Shown: positions 20,970 to 28,628 of the stretch, piece by piece | How positions within the stretch are numbered: the stretch's first letter is position 1 | How the letters are laid out: each line of letters begins with the position of its first letter | NCBI RefSeq assembly: GCF_020329435.1 | Contig: NZ_JAGKJK010000011.1 | Span: 124,001 to 188,000, forward strand | Direction of reading: 5' to 3' | DNA: 64,000 bases | Source: Bradyrhizobium hereditatis | GTDB taxonomy: Bacteria; Pseudomonadota; Alphaproteobacteria; Rhizobiales; Xanthobacteraceae | Notes under the pieces: model-generated | What the model was told of the DNA's origin: nothing | What the model saw: the letters and a program-made list of their open reading frames with translations, nothing else | Database searches by the model: none | Translations under genes and position numbers: made by a program

Positions 20970-22406
20970 TCACTTCTCCGCAGCGCCTTCCGGCTCGACA
21001 TTGGCGATGCGCACCATGTTGGTGGTGCCGGGGATGCGGAGCGGCACACCGGCGACGATGATCACGCGCTGGCCTGCCTTGGCAAAGCCGTCGCGGAACG
21101 CGATCGAGCCGGCGCGATCGACCATGTCGTCCTGGTCGTGGGCGTCTTCAGCCACCACGCAATGCACGCCCCACACGACAGACAATTTGCGGCCCGTCGC
21201 AATGTTGGGCGTGATCGCGACCACCGGCAGCTTCGGCCGCTCGCGCGCCACGCGGATCGCGGTGGAGCCTGATGAGGTCCAGCAGATGATCGCCGACAAT
21301 TCCAGTGTCTCGGCGATCTGCCTCGCAGCGTCAGCGATGGCGTCGCCGACCGTATTTTCGGGTTCGGCCCGTTGCGCCGACAGCACCGCGCGATAGGTCG
21401 GGTCGCGCTCCACTTCCTCGCCAATGCGGTTCATGGTCGAGACCGCCTCGACCGGGAATTTGCCGGCGGCGGACTCCGCCGACAGCATGATGGCATCGGC
21501 CCCTTCATAGACGGCGGTTGCGACGTCGGAGACTTCAGCGCGGGTCGGCACCGGCGCCTGGATCATCGATTCCAGCATTTGCGTTGCGATCACCACCGGC
21601 TTGCCGGCGCGGCGCGCCATCCGCGTCATCTGCTTCTGCAGGCTCGGCACCCGCTCCAGCGGCAGTTCGACGCCGAGATCGCCGCGCGCCACCATCAGCG
21701 CATCCGAAGCGTCGATGATTTCAGCGAGACGGTCGATGGCCTGCGGCTTCTCGATCTTGGCCATGACAGCGGCGCGGCCTCGGATCATCCGCTTGGCTTC
21801 CTGAACGTCCTCGGCGCGCTGCACGAAGGAGAGCGCGACCCAGTCGATCCCCGTGGTCAGCGCAGCTTCGAGATCGGCGCGGTCCTTCGGCGTCATTGCC
21901 GACACCGGCAGATCAGTATCAGGCAGGCTGACGCCCTTGCGATCCGACATCTTGCCGCCGATCACGACCCGCGTCACCGCGCGCTCAGGCGAGGTTTCCT
22001 CGGCGATCAGGCGCACCTTGCCGTCATCGAGCAGCAACGCATGGCCCGGCCTAAGGGCCGCGAGGATTTCCGGGTGCGGCAGCTGCACGCGGCTATTGTC
22101 GCCCGGCGCCTTGTCGGAATCGAGCACGAAGCTCTGGCCGTTCTTGAGCTGGGTCGAACCTTCGGCGAAGGCGCCAAGACGCAGCTTCGGTCCTTGCAGG
22201 TCGACCAGAATGCCGATCGGCCGGCCGTAGCTGCTCTCGACATTGCGGATGGTCGTGACCAGCTCCCGCATCTTGTCGTGCGGCGTGTGGCTCATATTGA
22301 TGCGGAACACGTCCGCGCCGGCCTCGAACAGCTTCCGGATCATCGCGCTGTCTGATGATGCCGGGCCGAGGGTCGCGAGAATCTTGATGCGACGAAGCCG
22401 TCTCAT
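20970..22406 (-). CDS. pyk: Pyruvate kinase
   Basis: Pyruvate kinase converts phosphoenolpyruvate and ADP to pyruvate and ATP, the last step of lower glycolysis. The 478-residue enzyme begins RRIKILATLGPASSDS and carries FRINMSHTPHD, the catalytic MAKIEKPQAIDRL loop, MVARGDLGVELPLERVP and the KPVVIATQMLESM segment. The start is the ATG at 22406, which shares an ATGA overlap with the stop of the upstream DUF1036 gene, so the two are translationally coupled; a longer reading frame exists but is shadow sequence of that gene. Confidence 0.96.
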   Translation of the reverse strand: MRRLRRIKILATLGPASSDSAMIRKLFEAGADVFRINMSHTPHDKMRELVTTIRNVESSYGRPIGILVDLQGPKLRLGAFAEGSTQLKNGQSFVLDSDKAPGDNSRVQLPHPEILAALRPGHALLLDDGKVRLIAEETSPERAVTRVVIGGKMSDRKGVSLPDTDLPVSAMTPKDRADLEAALTTGIDWVALSFVQRAEDVQEAKRMIRGRAAVMAKIEKPQAIDRLAEIIDASDALMVARGDLGVELPLERVPSLQKQMTRMARRAGKPVVIATQMLESMIQAPVPTRAEVSDVATAVYEGADAIMLSAESAAGKFPVEAVSTMNRIGEEVERDPTYRAVLSAQRAEPENTVGDAIADAARQIAETLELSAIICWTSSGSTAIRVARERPKLPVVAITPNIATGRKLSVVWGVHCVVAEDAHDQDDMVDRAGSIAFRDGFAKAGQRVIIVAGVPLRIPGTTNMVRIANVEPEGAAEK

Positions 22407-22984
22407 TGCTTGGGCGCCGGGGCTGGCGGCAGACCCGGTCCGCCCGGCGGATTGGACAGGCCGGGAACCCCGCCGGGGCCGCCCGGTCCCATCGTGCCCG
22501 GAATTCCCGGTACGCGTTGTGCGGGCTGCTCGTTGGCTTCGGTCAGTTGCACGGTCCACGCTCGCTGTTCGCCTGTATCGACCTCGAAGAAGCCCGTGCG
22601 GTCGTAGCCGCGCGCCAGGCAATTCTCGGTGCCTTTGATTGTGAATTCCTTGTCACGCGAACACATGAAGGCCTGTCCCGACCATTCACCGCCGCGGTCA
22701 TAGTCGAGCGCGTAGATGTAATAGTAACGTGCGACAAGAGTTCCGCGCAGCAGGGTCTCGCAGCTGCGCGAGGACACGTTCCACCAGCCTTCGGTGGTCC
22801 ATCCTTCGGCATCCTTGTAGCCGAGCGCAATGCCGACCCGGCTGGATGTGTTGTTGCAGAGCCGGAAATCGGCCGCCGCCGGGTTGCTCCATAGACACGC
22901 GGCCGCCAATGCCAGCACGGGCGCCAGACCGGCGGCCATGCGAGCGGGGAAGTGGGCCAAGCAGCGCGAATCTTTTGCGGTCAT
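22403..22984 (-). CDS. Secreted DUF1036 protein with Gly/Pro-rich tail
   Basis: A 193-residue protein of unknown function. A signal peptide ends at SNPAAA (about residue 38). The DUF1036 domain follows, beginning FRLCNNTSSRVGIALGYKD, with VSSRSCETLL and a Cys-containing QAFMCSRDKEF segment. The last 40 residues are collagen-like Gly-Pro repeats (PGTMGPGGPGGVPG), an unusual addition. A shorter start at residue 16 would still leave a signal peptide. The stop overlaps the pyk start, and this pairing suggests co-expression without explaining function. Confidence 0.88.
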   Translation of the reverse strand: MTAKDSRCLAHFPARMAAGLAPVLALAAACLWSNPAAADFRLCNNTSSRVGIALGYKDAEGWTTEGWWNVSSRSCETLLRGTLVARYYYIYALDYDRGGEWSGQAFMCSRDKEFTIKGTENCLARGYDRTGFFEVDTGEQRAWTVQLTEANEQPAQRVPGIPGTMGPGGPGGVPGLSNPPGGPGLPPAPAPKQ

Positions 22985-23183
22985 GCAGCGAAGCTATATC
23001 AAAATCATTGATGATTTCGCGTAACCCGGCGGGAACTGTCAACGGCCGGGAAACGCCTTTCCCGCGCTATGGGAAATCCGGACTCCATGTGAGGTTGCCA
23101 ATTTTGCGCGCAGATATGGCAAAATCTGTGACAAATTCCCACCTGACATCAATATGCCCGGCACCATGTGAGGCAGCACCGCC

Positions 23184-23486
23184 ATGACGATCAACGACAA
23201 AACCAGAACAGAACTGGAAGCCGCCGCTTTCCGGCGCCTGGTCAGCCACCTGCGTAGCCGGACGGACGTTCAGAACATCGATCTGATGAATCTGGCCGGC
23301 TTCTGCCGCAACTGCCTCTCCAACTGGATGAAAGAGGAGGCCGATGCCAAGGGTATCGCCATCAGCAAGGACGAGAGCCGCGAGGCGGTCTACGGCATGC
23401 CCTATGAGGAGTGGAAGGCGAAATATCAGGGGACGGCGACGGCCGAGCAGCTGTCGGCGATGAAGAAGGTTAATCCCGGGCACTGA
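23184..23486 (+). CDS. DUF1244 small protein
   Basis: A 100-residue protein of the DUF1244 family, widespread in Proteobacteria and without a settled role. The family block is clear: FRRLVSHLRSRTDVQNIDLMNLAGFCRNCLSNWM, with a CRNC cysteine pair that may bind metal, followed by YGMPYEEWKAKYQ. No signal peptide or membrane helix is present. It is a single gene with a repeat-like hairpin downstream. Confidence 0.9.
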   Translation: MTINDKTRTELEAAAFRRLVSHLRSRTDVQNIDLMNLAGFCRNCLSNWMKEEADAKGIAISKDESREAVYGMPYEEWKAKYQGTATAEQLSAMKKVNPGH

Positions 23487-23528
23487 GCTCTAATCCGCTT
23501 TTTTAATCTCGACGTAACTGGGCTCGCA

Positions 23529-23595
23529 TCGGGGAATCTCGAGATTGCGAGGTGCGCAACCGCGCAGCATAGCTTGATGCTTCGCATCGCCCCGA
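23529..23595. repeat. Dispersed hairpin repeat, family C
   Basis: TCGGGG and CCCCGA close the unit. Inside lie the perfect palindrome AATCTC-GAGATT (23535-23546) and the hairpin GATGC-TTC-GCATC (23576-23588). The combination is typical of Bradyrhizobium intergenic repeats ending in CCGGAATGACG. No coding capacity is present. Confidence 0.6.
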
Positions 23596-23763
23596 ATGAC
23601 GGCTCGCCGTCATCTCCTGTGGGCGCGCTGTGGATGAGCGTGATGTTGCCTTGACGCAAGGGCCCCCGATCTTGAGGGTCACTCCTGCAAAAGCGCCGTG
23701 CGGTAACGCGTGCGGCGCTTGATCTTTCAGCATCACCCATCAGTTCCATTTCAGGAGTATCCG

Positions 23764-24039
23764 ATGGCCACCTCCGCCGCCGCTGCCGTCCAGGACGAGC
23801 CCGCAACCCGATTCGCCAAAGACCAGCTCAAGGCCATCGTCGAGCGCATCGAACGGCTGGAAGAAGAAAAGAAGACGATCTCCGACGACATCCGCGACGT
23901 CTATGCCGAAGCCAAGGGCAACGGCTTCGACACCAAGGCGCTGCGCACCATCGTGCGCATGCGCAAGCAGGACGCCAATGAGCGCGCCGAGCAGGAAACC
24001 ATCCTGGAGACCTATATGCAGGCTCTCGGAATGCTGTGA
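23764..24039 (+). CDS. gapR: DUF2312 / GapR-like nucleoid protein
   Basis: A 91-residue protein of the UPF0335/DUF2312 family. Its best-studied member, Caulobacter GapR, is an essential nucleoid-associated protein that clamps overtwisted DNA ahead of replication and transcription. The product has a short disordered N-terminus, then a long Lys/Glu-rich coiled coil (KDQLKAIVERIERLEEEKK, SDDIRDVYAEAKGNG) and RTIVRMRKQDANER, the most conserved block. AGGAG precedes the ATG at 23764; the open frame upstream lacks family sequence. Confidence 0.87.
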   Translation: MATSAAAAVQDEPATRFAKDQLKAIVERIERLEEEKKTISDDIRDVYAEAKGNGFDTKALRTIVRMRKQDANERAEQETILETYMQALGML

Positions 24040-24182
24040 GGCGTCTCACGATGTCATACGCGGGCTTGCCGCCTCCGCTAAAGCTTCGGCGCGCCAGCAC
24101 GGAAAAAGCCGCGGCGAAGCCTTCGCGTGGCCGGGACCCGCGTATCCGTCTAGCTTCAGAAAGATTCATGCGAGAGGGATGG

Positions 24183-24205
24183 ATTGCCGGGTCAGGCCCG
24201 GCAAT
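24183..24205. repeat. Hairpin repeat between convergent genes
   Basis: ATTGCCGGG, loop TCAGG and CCCGGCAAT form a perfect 9-bp stem. It lies between the convergent gapR-like and DUF882 genes, 13 bases past the latter's stop codon. The wording (GGATTGCCGGGTCAGGCCCGGCAATGACG) is that of a common Bradyrhizobium repeat. It may serve as a bidirectional transcript end. Confidence 0.6.
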
Positions 24206-24217
24206 GACGATGAGCGC

Positions 24218-25855
24218 CTAGCGCAGCGCGGCGGTGCGCATCACGAACGACTGGGTCGGCAATTGCGCGGTCGCCGATCCCGTGAAGCTGTCGCAGCTCA
24301 TGCCCATCATCGGATCATCCGAGAAGGTCATGGCGATCGCGGCCTGCGGCTTGACGAAGTAGGCGCGCATCTGGGTCATTTCGGTGTCGCCGAACACAGT
24401 CGTTGACATCGAGGTGCTTGCGCTCGGCGCCAGCATTACGACCCGCATCCAGATATCGTTGCCGCGCGCAGCGGCAAGACGGGTCGAGGTTGCGACTACG
24501 CCGCCCTGACCCTGGGCGCTACCCTGCGGTCCCTTGGCGACCACGGTGTTGATTTCGGTCGCGGCGGTGCCGGCATTGCGCGCCGGGCGGACGGAGCGCG
24601 GAACCGGCGCGGAGGCCGCGACGATATTAGCGCGGTCGACCGGCGAGGCGGCCGGTGCATAAGCCATCGCCCGGTTGAACGATTCGGTGACGCTGGCGGT
24701 CGGCTGCGGATCGGTGGCGGCTGCGAGCGCTTGGCGGGCGCGGAAAGCTGCGATTTGCGCGGGAGTGGCCTGGTTGGGATCTTTCGGCACATCGTCCCAG
24801 AAGCCGCGGGAATTGATGATATCGGCCGGCGTCTGCGGCTTCGGCTCGCCGCCATCGGCGGCGGCCTGCACAACCGGCTTCGCCTCAGGCTTGGATTCGG
24901 GCTTCGCTTTCGACGCCGCGACGATTTGCGCGTCGGCTGCGGCGAGCTGGATGGTCGCACCGACCGGCTTGGCGCGCGGCGTCGGGACCGGTTCGGCGGA
25001 TTTGACGGCGGCCACGCTGGTGGGCGCCGGCTTCTCGTTCTTGATGGGAGCGCTGGCGCCCTCGTCATCCTCTTCCGTCTGCTTGCCGCTCTTGAACAGC
25101 GCCGCGAACAGGTTCGGCATTTTGATAGTTGGCGCGTCGCTGCCATTGGCGCGACGCTCGATGTCGGCGCGTGCCAGCTCATAACCCTTCATCGGCCCGC
25201 CATTGGACGGCAGATGCACGGTCCGTCCGTCCGGGAAGATCTTGGCGAGCTGATCGTGGGTCATGCGCGGCCAGTGACGGACGCTGCCGGTATCGAGATG
25301 AACGAACGGCGACCCGGAGGTCGGATAGAACCCGACGCCGCCACGCTGCAGGCGGAGGCCTGCCGCCCGGATCTGCTCGAGCGGCACGTCCGGGATGTAG
25401 AAATCCATCGCGTGGCCGAGCATGTGCTGGCTGAAACGCGCCACGCCGGAGGAGCGGCGACGGAGCATGGAGTTGGTGGCGGGGGAACGGTAGGCGGAGA
25501 TGATTTGGATCGGCTTCTTGCCATCGACGTCGCGGTAGACTTCCCAGATGATATCGAACAGGTGCCGATCCATCGTGGTCTGTTCCTGGCTGCGCCAGTC
25601 GCGGAGGAAGTGATTGAGTTTTTTCAGCGCTTCTTCGTCGTAGCGGCCGTCGCGCTTGAAGGTGACGGTGAGGTCTTCGCCGGAATGGGTGTGGTGGAAG
25701 GAGAGGGTGCGGGTTTCGTTCAGCGCCGTCGCATCATGCACCGTGCCGGCGCCGGCCAGCAGCAATAGCGTGGTCAGCCCGATTCGACATCCGGCCTTTG
25801 GCAGAGCAAGCGGATTGAATTGGCGCGCGAAACCAGCCAGCACGTATGAGCCCAC
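24218..25855 (-). CDS. DUF882 (MepK/YcbK-like) peptidoglycan peptidase
   Basis: A 545-residue envelope protein. The N-terminal third is the DUF882 M15-type domain, related to the E. coli endopeptidase MepK that cuts peptidoglycan cross-links. SAYRSPATNSMLRR, SQHMLGHAMDFY and SPFVHLDTG supply the zinc-binding His, Asp and His. A hydrophobic leader (GLTTLLLLAGAG) precedes it. Residues from about 230 form a long Ala/Pro/Lys-rich region, and the last 110 or so residues look folded again without matching anything I know, so the protein is much longer than the 180-residue E. coli member. The first codon is GTG (25855). Its leader contains two strong hairpins. Confidence 0.85.
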   Translation of the reverse strand: MGSYVLAGFARQFNPLALPKAGCRIGLTTLLLLAGAGTVHDATALNETRTLSFHHTHSGEDLTVTFKRDGRYDEEALKKLNHFLRDWRSQEQTTMDRHLFDIIWEVYRDVDGKKPIQIISAYRSPATNSMLRRRSSGVARFSQHMLGHAMDFYIPDVPLEQIRAAGLRLQRGGVGFYPTSGSPFVHLDTGSVRHWPRMTHDQLAKIFPDGRTVHLPSNGGPMKGYELARADIERRANGSDAPTIKMPNLFAALFKSGKQTEEDDEGASAPIKNEKPAPTSVAAVKSAEPVPTPRAKPVGATIQLAAADAQIVAASKAKPESKPEAKPVVQAAADGGEPKPQTPADIINSRGFWDDVPKDPNQATPAQIAAFRARQALAAATDPQPTASVTESFNRAMAYAPAASPVDRANIVAASAPVPRSVRPARNAGTAATEINTVVAKGPQGSAQGQGGVVATSTRLAAARGNDIWMRVVMLAPSASTSMSTTVFGDTEMTQMRAYFVKPQAAIAMTFSDDPMMGMSCDSFTGSATAQLPTQSFVMRTAALR

Positions 25856-25866
25856 CCAGTCGACGA

Positions 25867-25914
25867 GCGTTCACGTTGTTCTTTTGCAGACCCCCGGCAA
25901 AAGACGGTGAACGC
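25867..25914 (-). promoter_or_regulatory. Bipartite hairpin just before the DUF882 start codon
   Basis: GCGTTCAC (25867-25874) pairs with GTGAACGC (25907-25914), and inside it CTTTTGC (25881-25887) pairs with GCAAAAG (25897-25903). The structure ends 11 bases before the GTG start and would crowd the ribosome-binding region. It could regulate translation or be a dyad bound by protein. Confidence 0.45.
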
Positions 25915-25924
25915 TTTCTTAAAG

Positions 25925-25954
25925 CAGGACGGTTAACCGAGGTTTACCGTCCTG
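25925..25954. promoter_or_regulatory. 30-bp near-perfect palindrome in the DUF882 leader
   Basis: CAGGACGGT-T-AACC-GA-GGTT-T-ACCGTCCTG has 13 paired positions per arm interrupted by a single T/T mismatch. Only 10 bases separate it from the bipartite hairpin. There is no T-run, so it is not a simple terminator. It could be an operator or an RNA structure. Confidence 0.5.
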
Positions 25955-26058
25955 CCCCCAAGCAAGCCTTAACCTAACGCGTCGACTGTGGCGAAAAAGG
26001 GCCGGTGCCTGATCCGGCAGGGATGGTGCCTTATGCAGCAGGGATAATGGTTAACGTA

Positions 26059-26087
26059 AACAATCTCTCCGGGAGGGAGAGATTGTT
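26059..26087 (-). terminator. Perfect 12-bp hairpin after the L,D-transpeptidase gene
   Basis: AACAATCTCTCC, a 5-base loop and GGAGAGATTGTT form a perfect 12-bp stem 44 bases past the stop codon of the transpeptidase gene (minus strand). Only a short T-rich stretch (TTTACGTT) follows on that strand, so it is a weak intrinsic terminator or an RNA-stabilising end. Confidence 0.55.
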
Positions 26088-26130
26088 GATTTCATTGAGA
26101 AATCTGGTCATTAGGCCGTAATCCTCCGGA

Positions 26131-28266
26131 TTACCGGGTGAAGCGCGGCTGCGGCCTACGGCCGATCGGGGCCGGCGGCGTCATGGTCGACGGACCCCCG
26201 AACAGGCGCTCAAAGAACGACGGACCAGACGAGAAGGTGTTGTCGCTGGCAAAGCTGACCCCAGCCGGCAGAGGGTCCCTTGGCCGCGAATAGCTCGGCT
26301 GTGCGTGGGCGATCATCGCCTCCAGGTCCTTGCTGCGGCTGTTCTTGAGCAGCGCGATCATCGCAGCATCGCGGCCGTAGATATCCTTGCGGAATTGCAG
26401 CTTGCCGGCGTCATCCACGAACGCCGTCTGATAGGTGATGTTGACCGGGATCGGCGTGGGGAATTTCAGGTCGATCTCGCTGCGGCCGTACATGCTGCGA
26501 ATTCTTTCCGGCGTGTAGCGCTCGTTCGGCATGGTGATGTTGAGCAGCGTTGCTGCGTACACATCCGGGTTCTGCACCCGCATGCAGCCATGACTGAACG
26601 CACGCTCTTCCTTGGCGAACAGATGTTTGTCCGGGGTGTCGTGCTGATAAACCAGGAACTTGTTCGGGAAGTTGAAGCGGATACGCCCGAGCGCATTGGC
26701 TTCACCGGGCGGCTGCGAGATGTGGATGCTGCCGTCGCGGCGGCGCTCGAGCCTCAGACCCATGCGATCCAGCACGGTTGGATCCTGCTGCAGGGCCGGC
26801 AGGTATTCGTTGTAGATGATCGACGGCGGTACGTTCCAGGTCGGATTGACGGTGATGAACTTCATCGTCTCCGTCAGCATCGGCGTGGCGTGCTTACCTG
26901 GCTTTCCGGTCACCACGCGCGTCGTCCAGACCGGGGCGCCGTTCTGCATCACCTTGAGCGTGAAGTCAGGAACGTTGAGAATGACATAGGCATTGCCGAG
27001 CGAGGCTGCGCCGAGCTGGCGCGGCAGCCAGCGCAGGCGCTCCATATTGACGAGGATGGTATCGATGTGCCGGTCGCGCTTCGGGCTGTTAATAGCCTTG
27101 ACAGTGCGATCGTCGAGCACGCCGGTCGGCTTGAGATCGACGCTTTCCTGGAACTTGCGCACAGCGGCGGCAACCTTGGCGTCGTAGTGGGTGCTGTCGG
27201 GGTTCTCGGCGACGCCGAGCTTGGCGCGCAGTTGCGGCACGCGCGGATCTTCCGGCGCCACTTCGCCCTGTTTCTTGGTGGCGGCCTTGAACGCCAGCGC
27301 CGGACCTTCGGCGATATAGATCATCGGTCCGTCGCCCTGGCCGCGCAGCTCGGCGAGCTTGGCCTTCAGATCCTTGTAGAGCTTGTGTGGCGGGTTGTAG
27401 CCGTCGAGTGCGGCGGACGCATCCTTGGCAGTGGAGATGTTGGCGAGCACTTCGGCCGGGTCGGTCGGGTGCTCGGGATAGAGGATGTCGGCCGAAACCT
27501 GCGACCAGTGCATCCGACCGCTCTGGGCCTGTCGCGCATAGTCGAGCATGCTTGCGGTCAGCTTCAGCTCGGCTTCGGCGAGCTGATCGGGCGAAGCGGC
27601 GGCGGAAACAAAATCCGGCAGCGGATAGTCGGCCGGATTGAGGCCTTCGGCGGCGGCGTCCTTCAGGCGGGCGATCACGCCCTTGCCGCTGTCGGTCAAC
27701 TTGCCGGCCTGCGTCCATTGCGGCGCGTAGTCGCGCGCCGCGTAGAATTTTTCGACGGCCGCGCGCTCGTTCTTGCGGTCGAAATAGCGCAGCGACTTGG
27801 TGCCGAGCATGTCGCGCAGCCTGTCCGCGACCGGCTGGTCTGCCGGTGCGACGGTGCTGACCTTCACGGGCTCCTTGGCGGGTTCGGCGGCGGGCGCGGC
27901 AGCTGTCGCAGCCGGAGGTGCGGAGATGGCCGGATCGTTGGCTGCAGGCGCGGTAGCAACGTCGGCCGGTTTGGACTCGGGGGCCTTGGCAGGCGCGCTC
28001 GGCTCGGCCGGCTTGTCGATCGCCTTGGTTGCATCAGGCACTGAGGCGGTGGAATCCATCTTGAAATCGCCGATCGTCGGCGGCGGAACGTTGGCGGGTT
28101 CGGGACGGGGAATTGCTGCATCGATCGCGAGCTCGGCAGCGCTGGGGCGTGGCGTCGTCGACTGACCCGCCAGTGCTGAGGTCGCAGACACCGTGAGGAA
28201 GGTTGCCGCGACGGCCATCAGCACGCGGTCAAATCCTGCACGATTGATCGAACAGTCACGCATCAT
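26131..28266 (-). CDS. YcbB-type murein L,D-transpeptidase
   Basis: A 711-residue periplasmic L,D-transpeptidase that forms 3-3 cross-links in peptidoglycan or links lipoproteins to it. After a signal peptide (about 15-35) comes a 120-residue Ala/Pro-rich linker, then an N-terminal scaffold domain (from LRDMLGTKSLRYFDRK), a peptidoglycan-binding repeat (YDAKVAAAVRKFQESVDLKPTG) and the YkuD domain with FSHGCMRVQNP, where Cys is the nucleophile. Start is the ATG at 28266, with AAGGGGG before it; a further ATG follows directly at 28263. It is encoded near the DUF882 peptidase, consistent with wall remodelling. Confidence 0.92.
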   Translation of the reverse strand: MMRDCSINRAGFDRVLMAVAATFLTVSATSALAGQSTTPRPSAAELAIDAAIPRPEPANVPPPTIGDFKMDSTASVPDATKAIDKPAEPSAPAKAPESKPADVATAPAANDPAISAPPAATAAAPAAEPAKEPVKVSTVAPADQPVADRLRDMLGTKSLRYFDRKNERAAVEKFYAARDYAPQWTQAGKLTDSGKGVIARLKDAAAEGLNPADYPLPDFVSAAASPDQLAEAELKLTASMLDYARQAQSGRMHWSQVSADILYPEHPTDPAEVLANISTAKDASAALDGYNPPHKLYKDLKAKLAELRGQGDGPMIYIAEGPALAFKAATKKQGEVAPEDPRVPQLRAKLGVAENPDSTHYDAKVAAAVRKFQESVDLKPTGVLDDRTVKAINSPKRDRHIDTILVNMERLRWLPRQLGAASLGNAYVILNVPDFTLKVMQNGAPVWTTRVVTGKPGKHATPMLTETMKFITVNPTWNVPPSIIYNEYLPALQQDPTVLDRMGLRLERRRDGSIHISQPPGEANALGRIRFNFPNKFLVYQHDTPDKHLFAKEERAFSHGCMRVQNPDVYAATLLNITMPNERYTPERIRSMYGRSEIDLKFPTPIPVNITYQTAFVDDAGKLQFRKDIYGRDAAMIALLKNSRSKDLEAMIAHAQPSYSRPRDPLPAGVSFASDNTFSSGPSFFERLFGGPSTMTPPAPIGRRPQPRFTR

Positions 28267-28311
28267 CAAACCCCCTTGGGCGAAACTGCCCCGGCATGGA
28301 ACAGTTGACAT

Positions 28312-28628
28312 CGCTCATCATAGCTTGCGCGGGAAAGCGCTGGCTTCGGTTCAGTCGTACGCCTGCACGCCACGATTCAACGCAGACGATACATATGCCC
28401 CTCTCATGCAGCCAGCGCCATGCGGGACAACTCACGACAAACTGACCTCAAACTACCTATTTGACTATTTGAACTCGGGTCGAGCGTTTTTGCCACGCGC
28501 CCCGCCCTTTGTCTGTCACCGCCAAGCCACGGTTCAAAAGCTTCCGAACGACGGATGTCGTTGGTTTGCCATGATCTTTGCCTTGCGGACGCCATAATCG
28601 CGCAAGGCGCCGTGCGCTCCATCGCGGC
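28312..28628. other. 317-bp gap upstream of the L,D-transpeptidase gene
   Basis: No gene is convincing here on either strand. The stretch should hold the transpeptidase promoter (minus strand). A tandem CTATTTGA-CTATTTGA lies at 28457-28472, and an 8-bp inverted repeat GCCTTGCG...CGCAAGGC (28580-28608) lies just past the sigma-54 regulator stop, without a T-run. Confidence 0.4.

Noticed and set aside
26305..28044. A 579-codon open frame antisense to the L,D-transpeptidase gene
   Set aside because: No domain, no ribosome-binding site, and exactly opposite a gene with intact catalytic motifs.
28457..28472. Tandem CTATTTGA repeat as a possible CRISPR or regulatory array
   Set aside because: Only two short copies without spacers, so not a CRISPR; kept only as a note on the gap.
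28404..28622. A 72-codon minus-strand frame in the 317-bp gap
   Set aside because: No start signal and no recognisable family; it overlaps what should be a promoter region.
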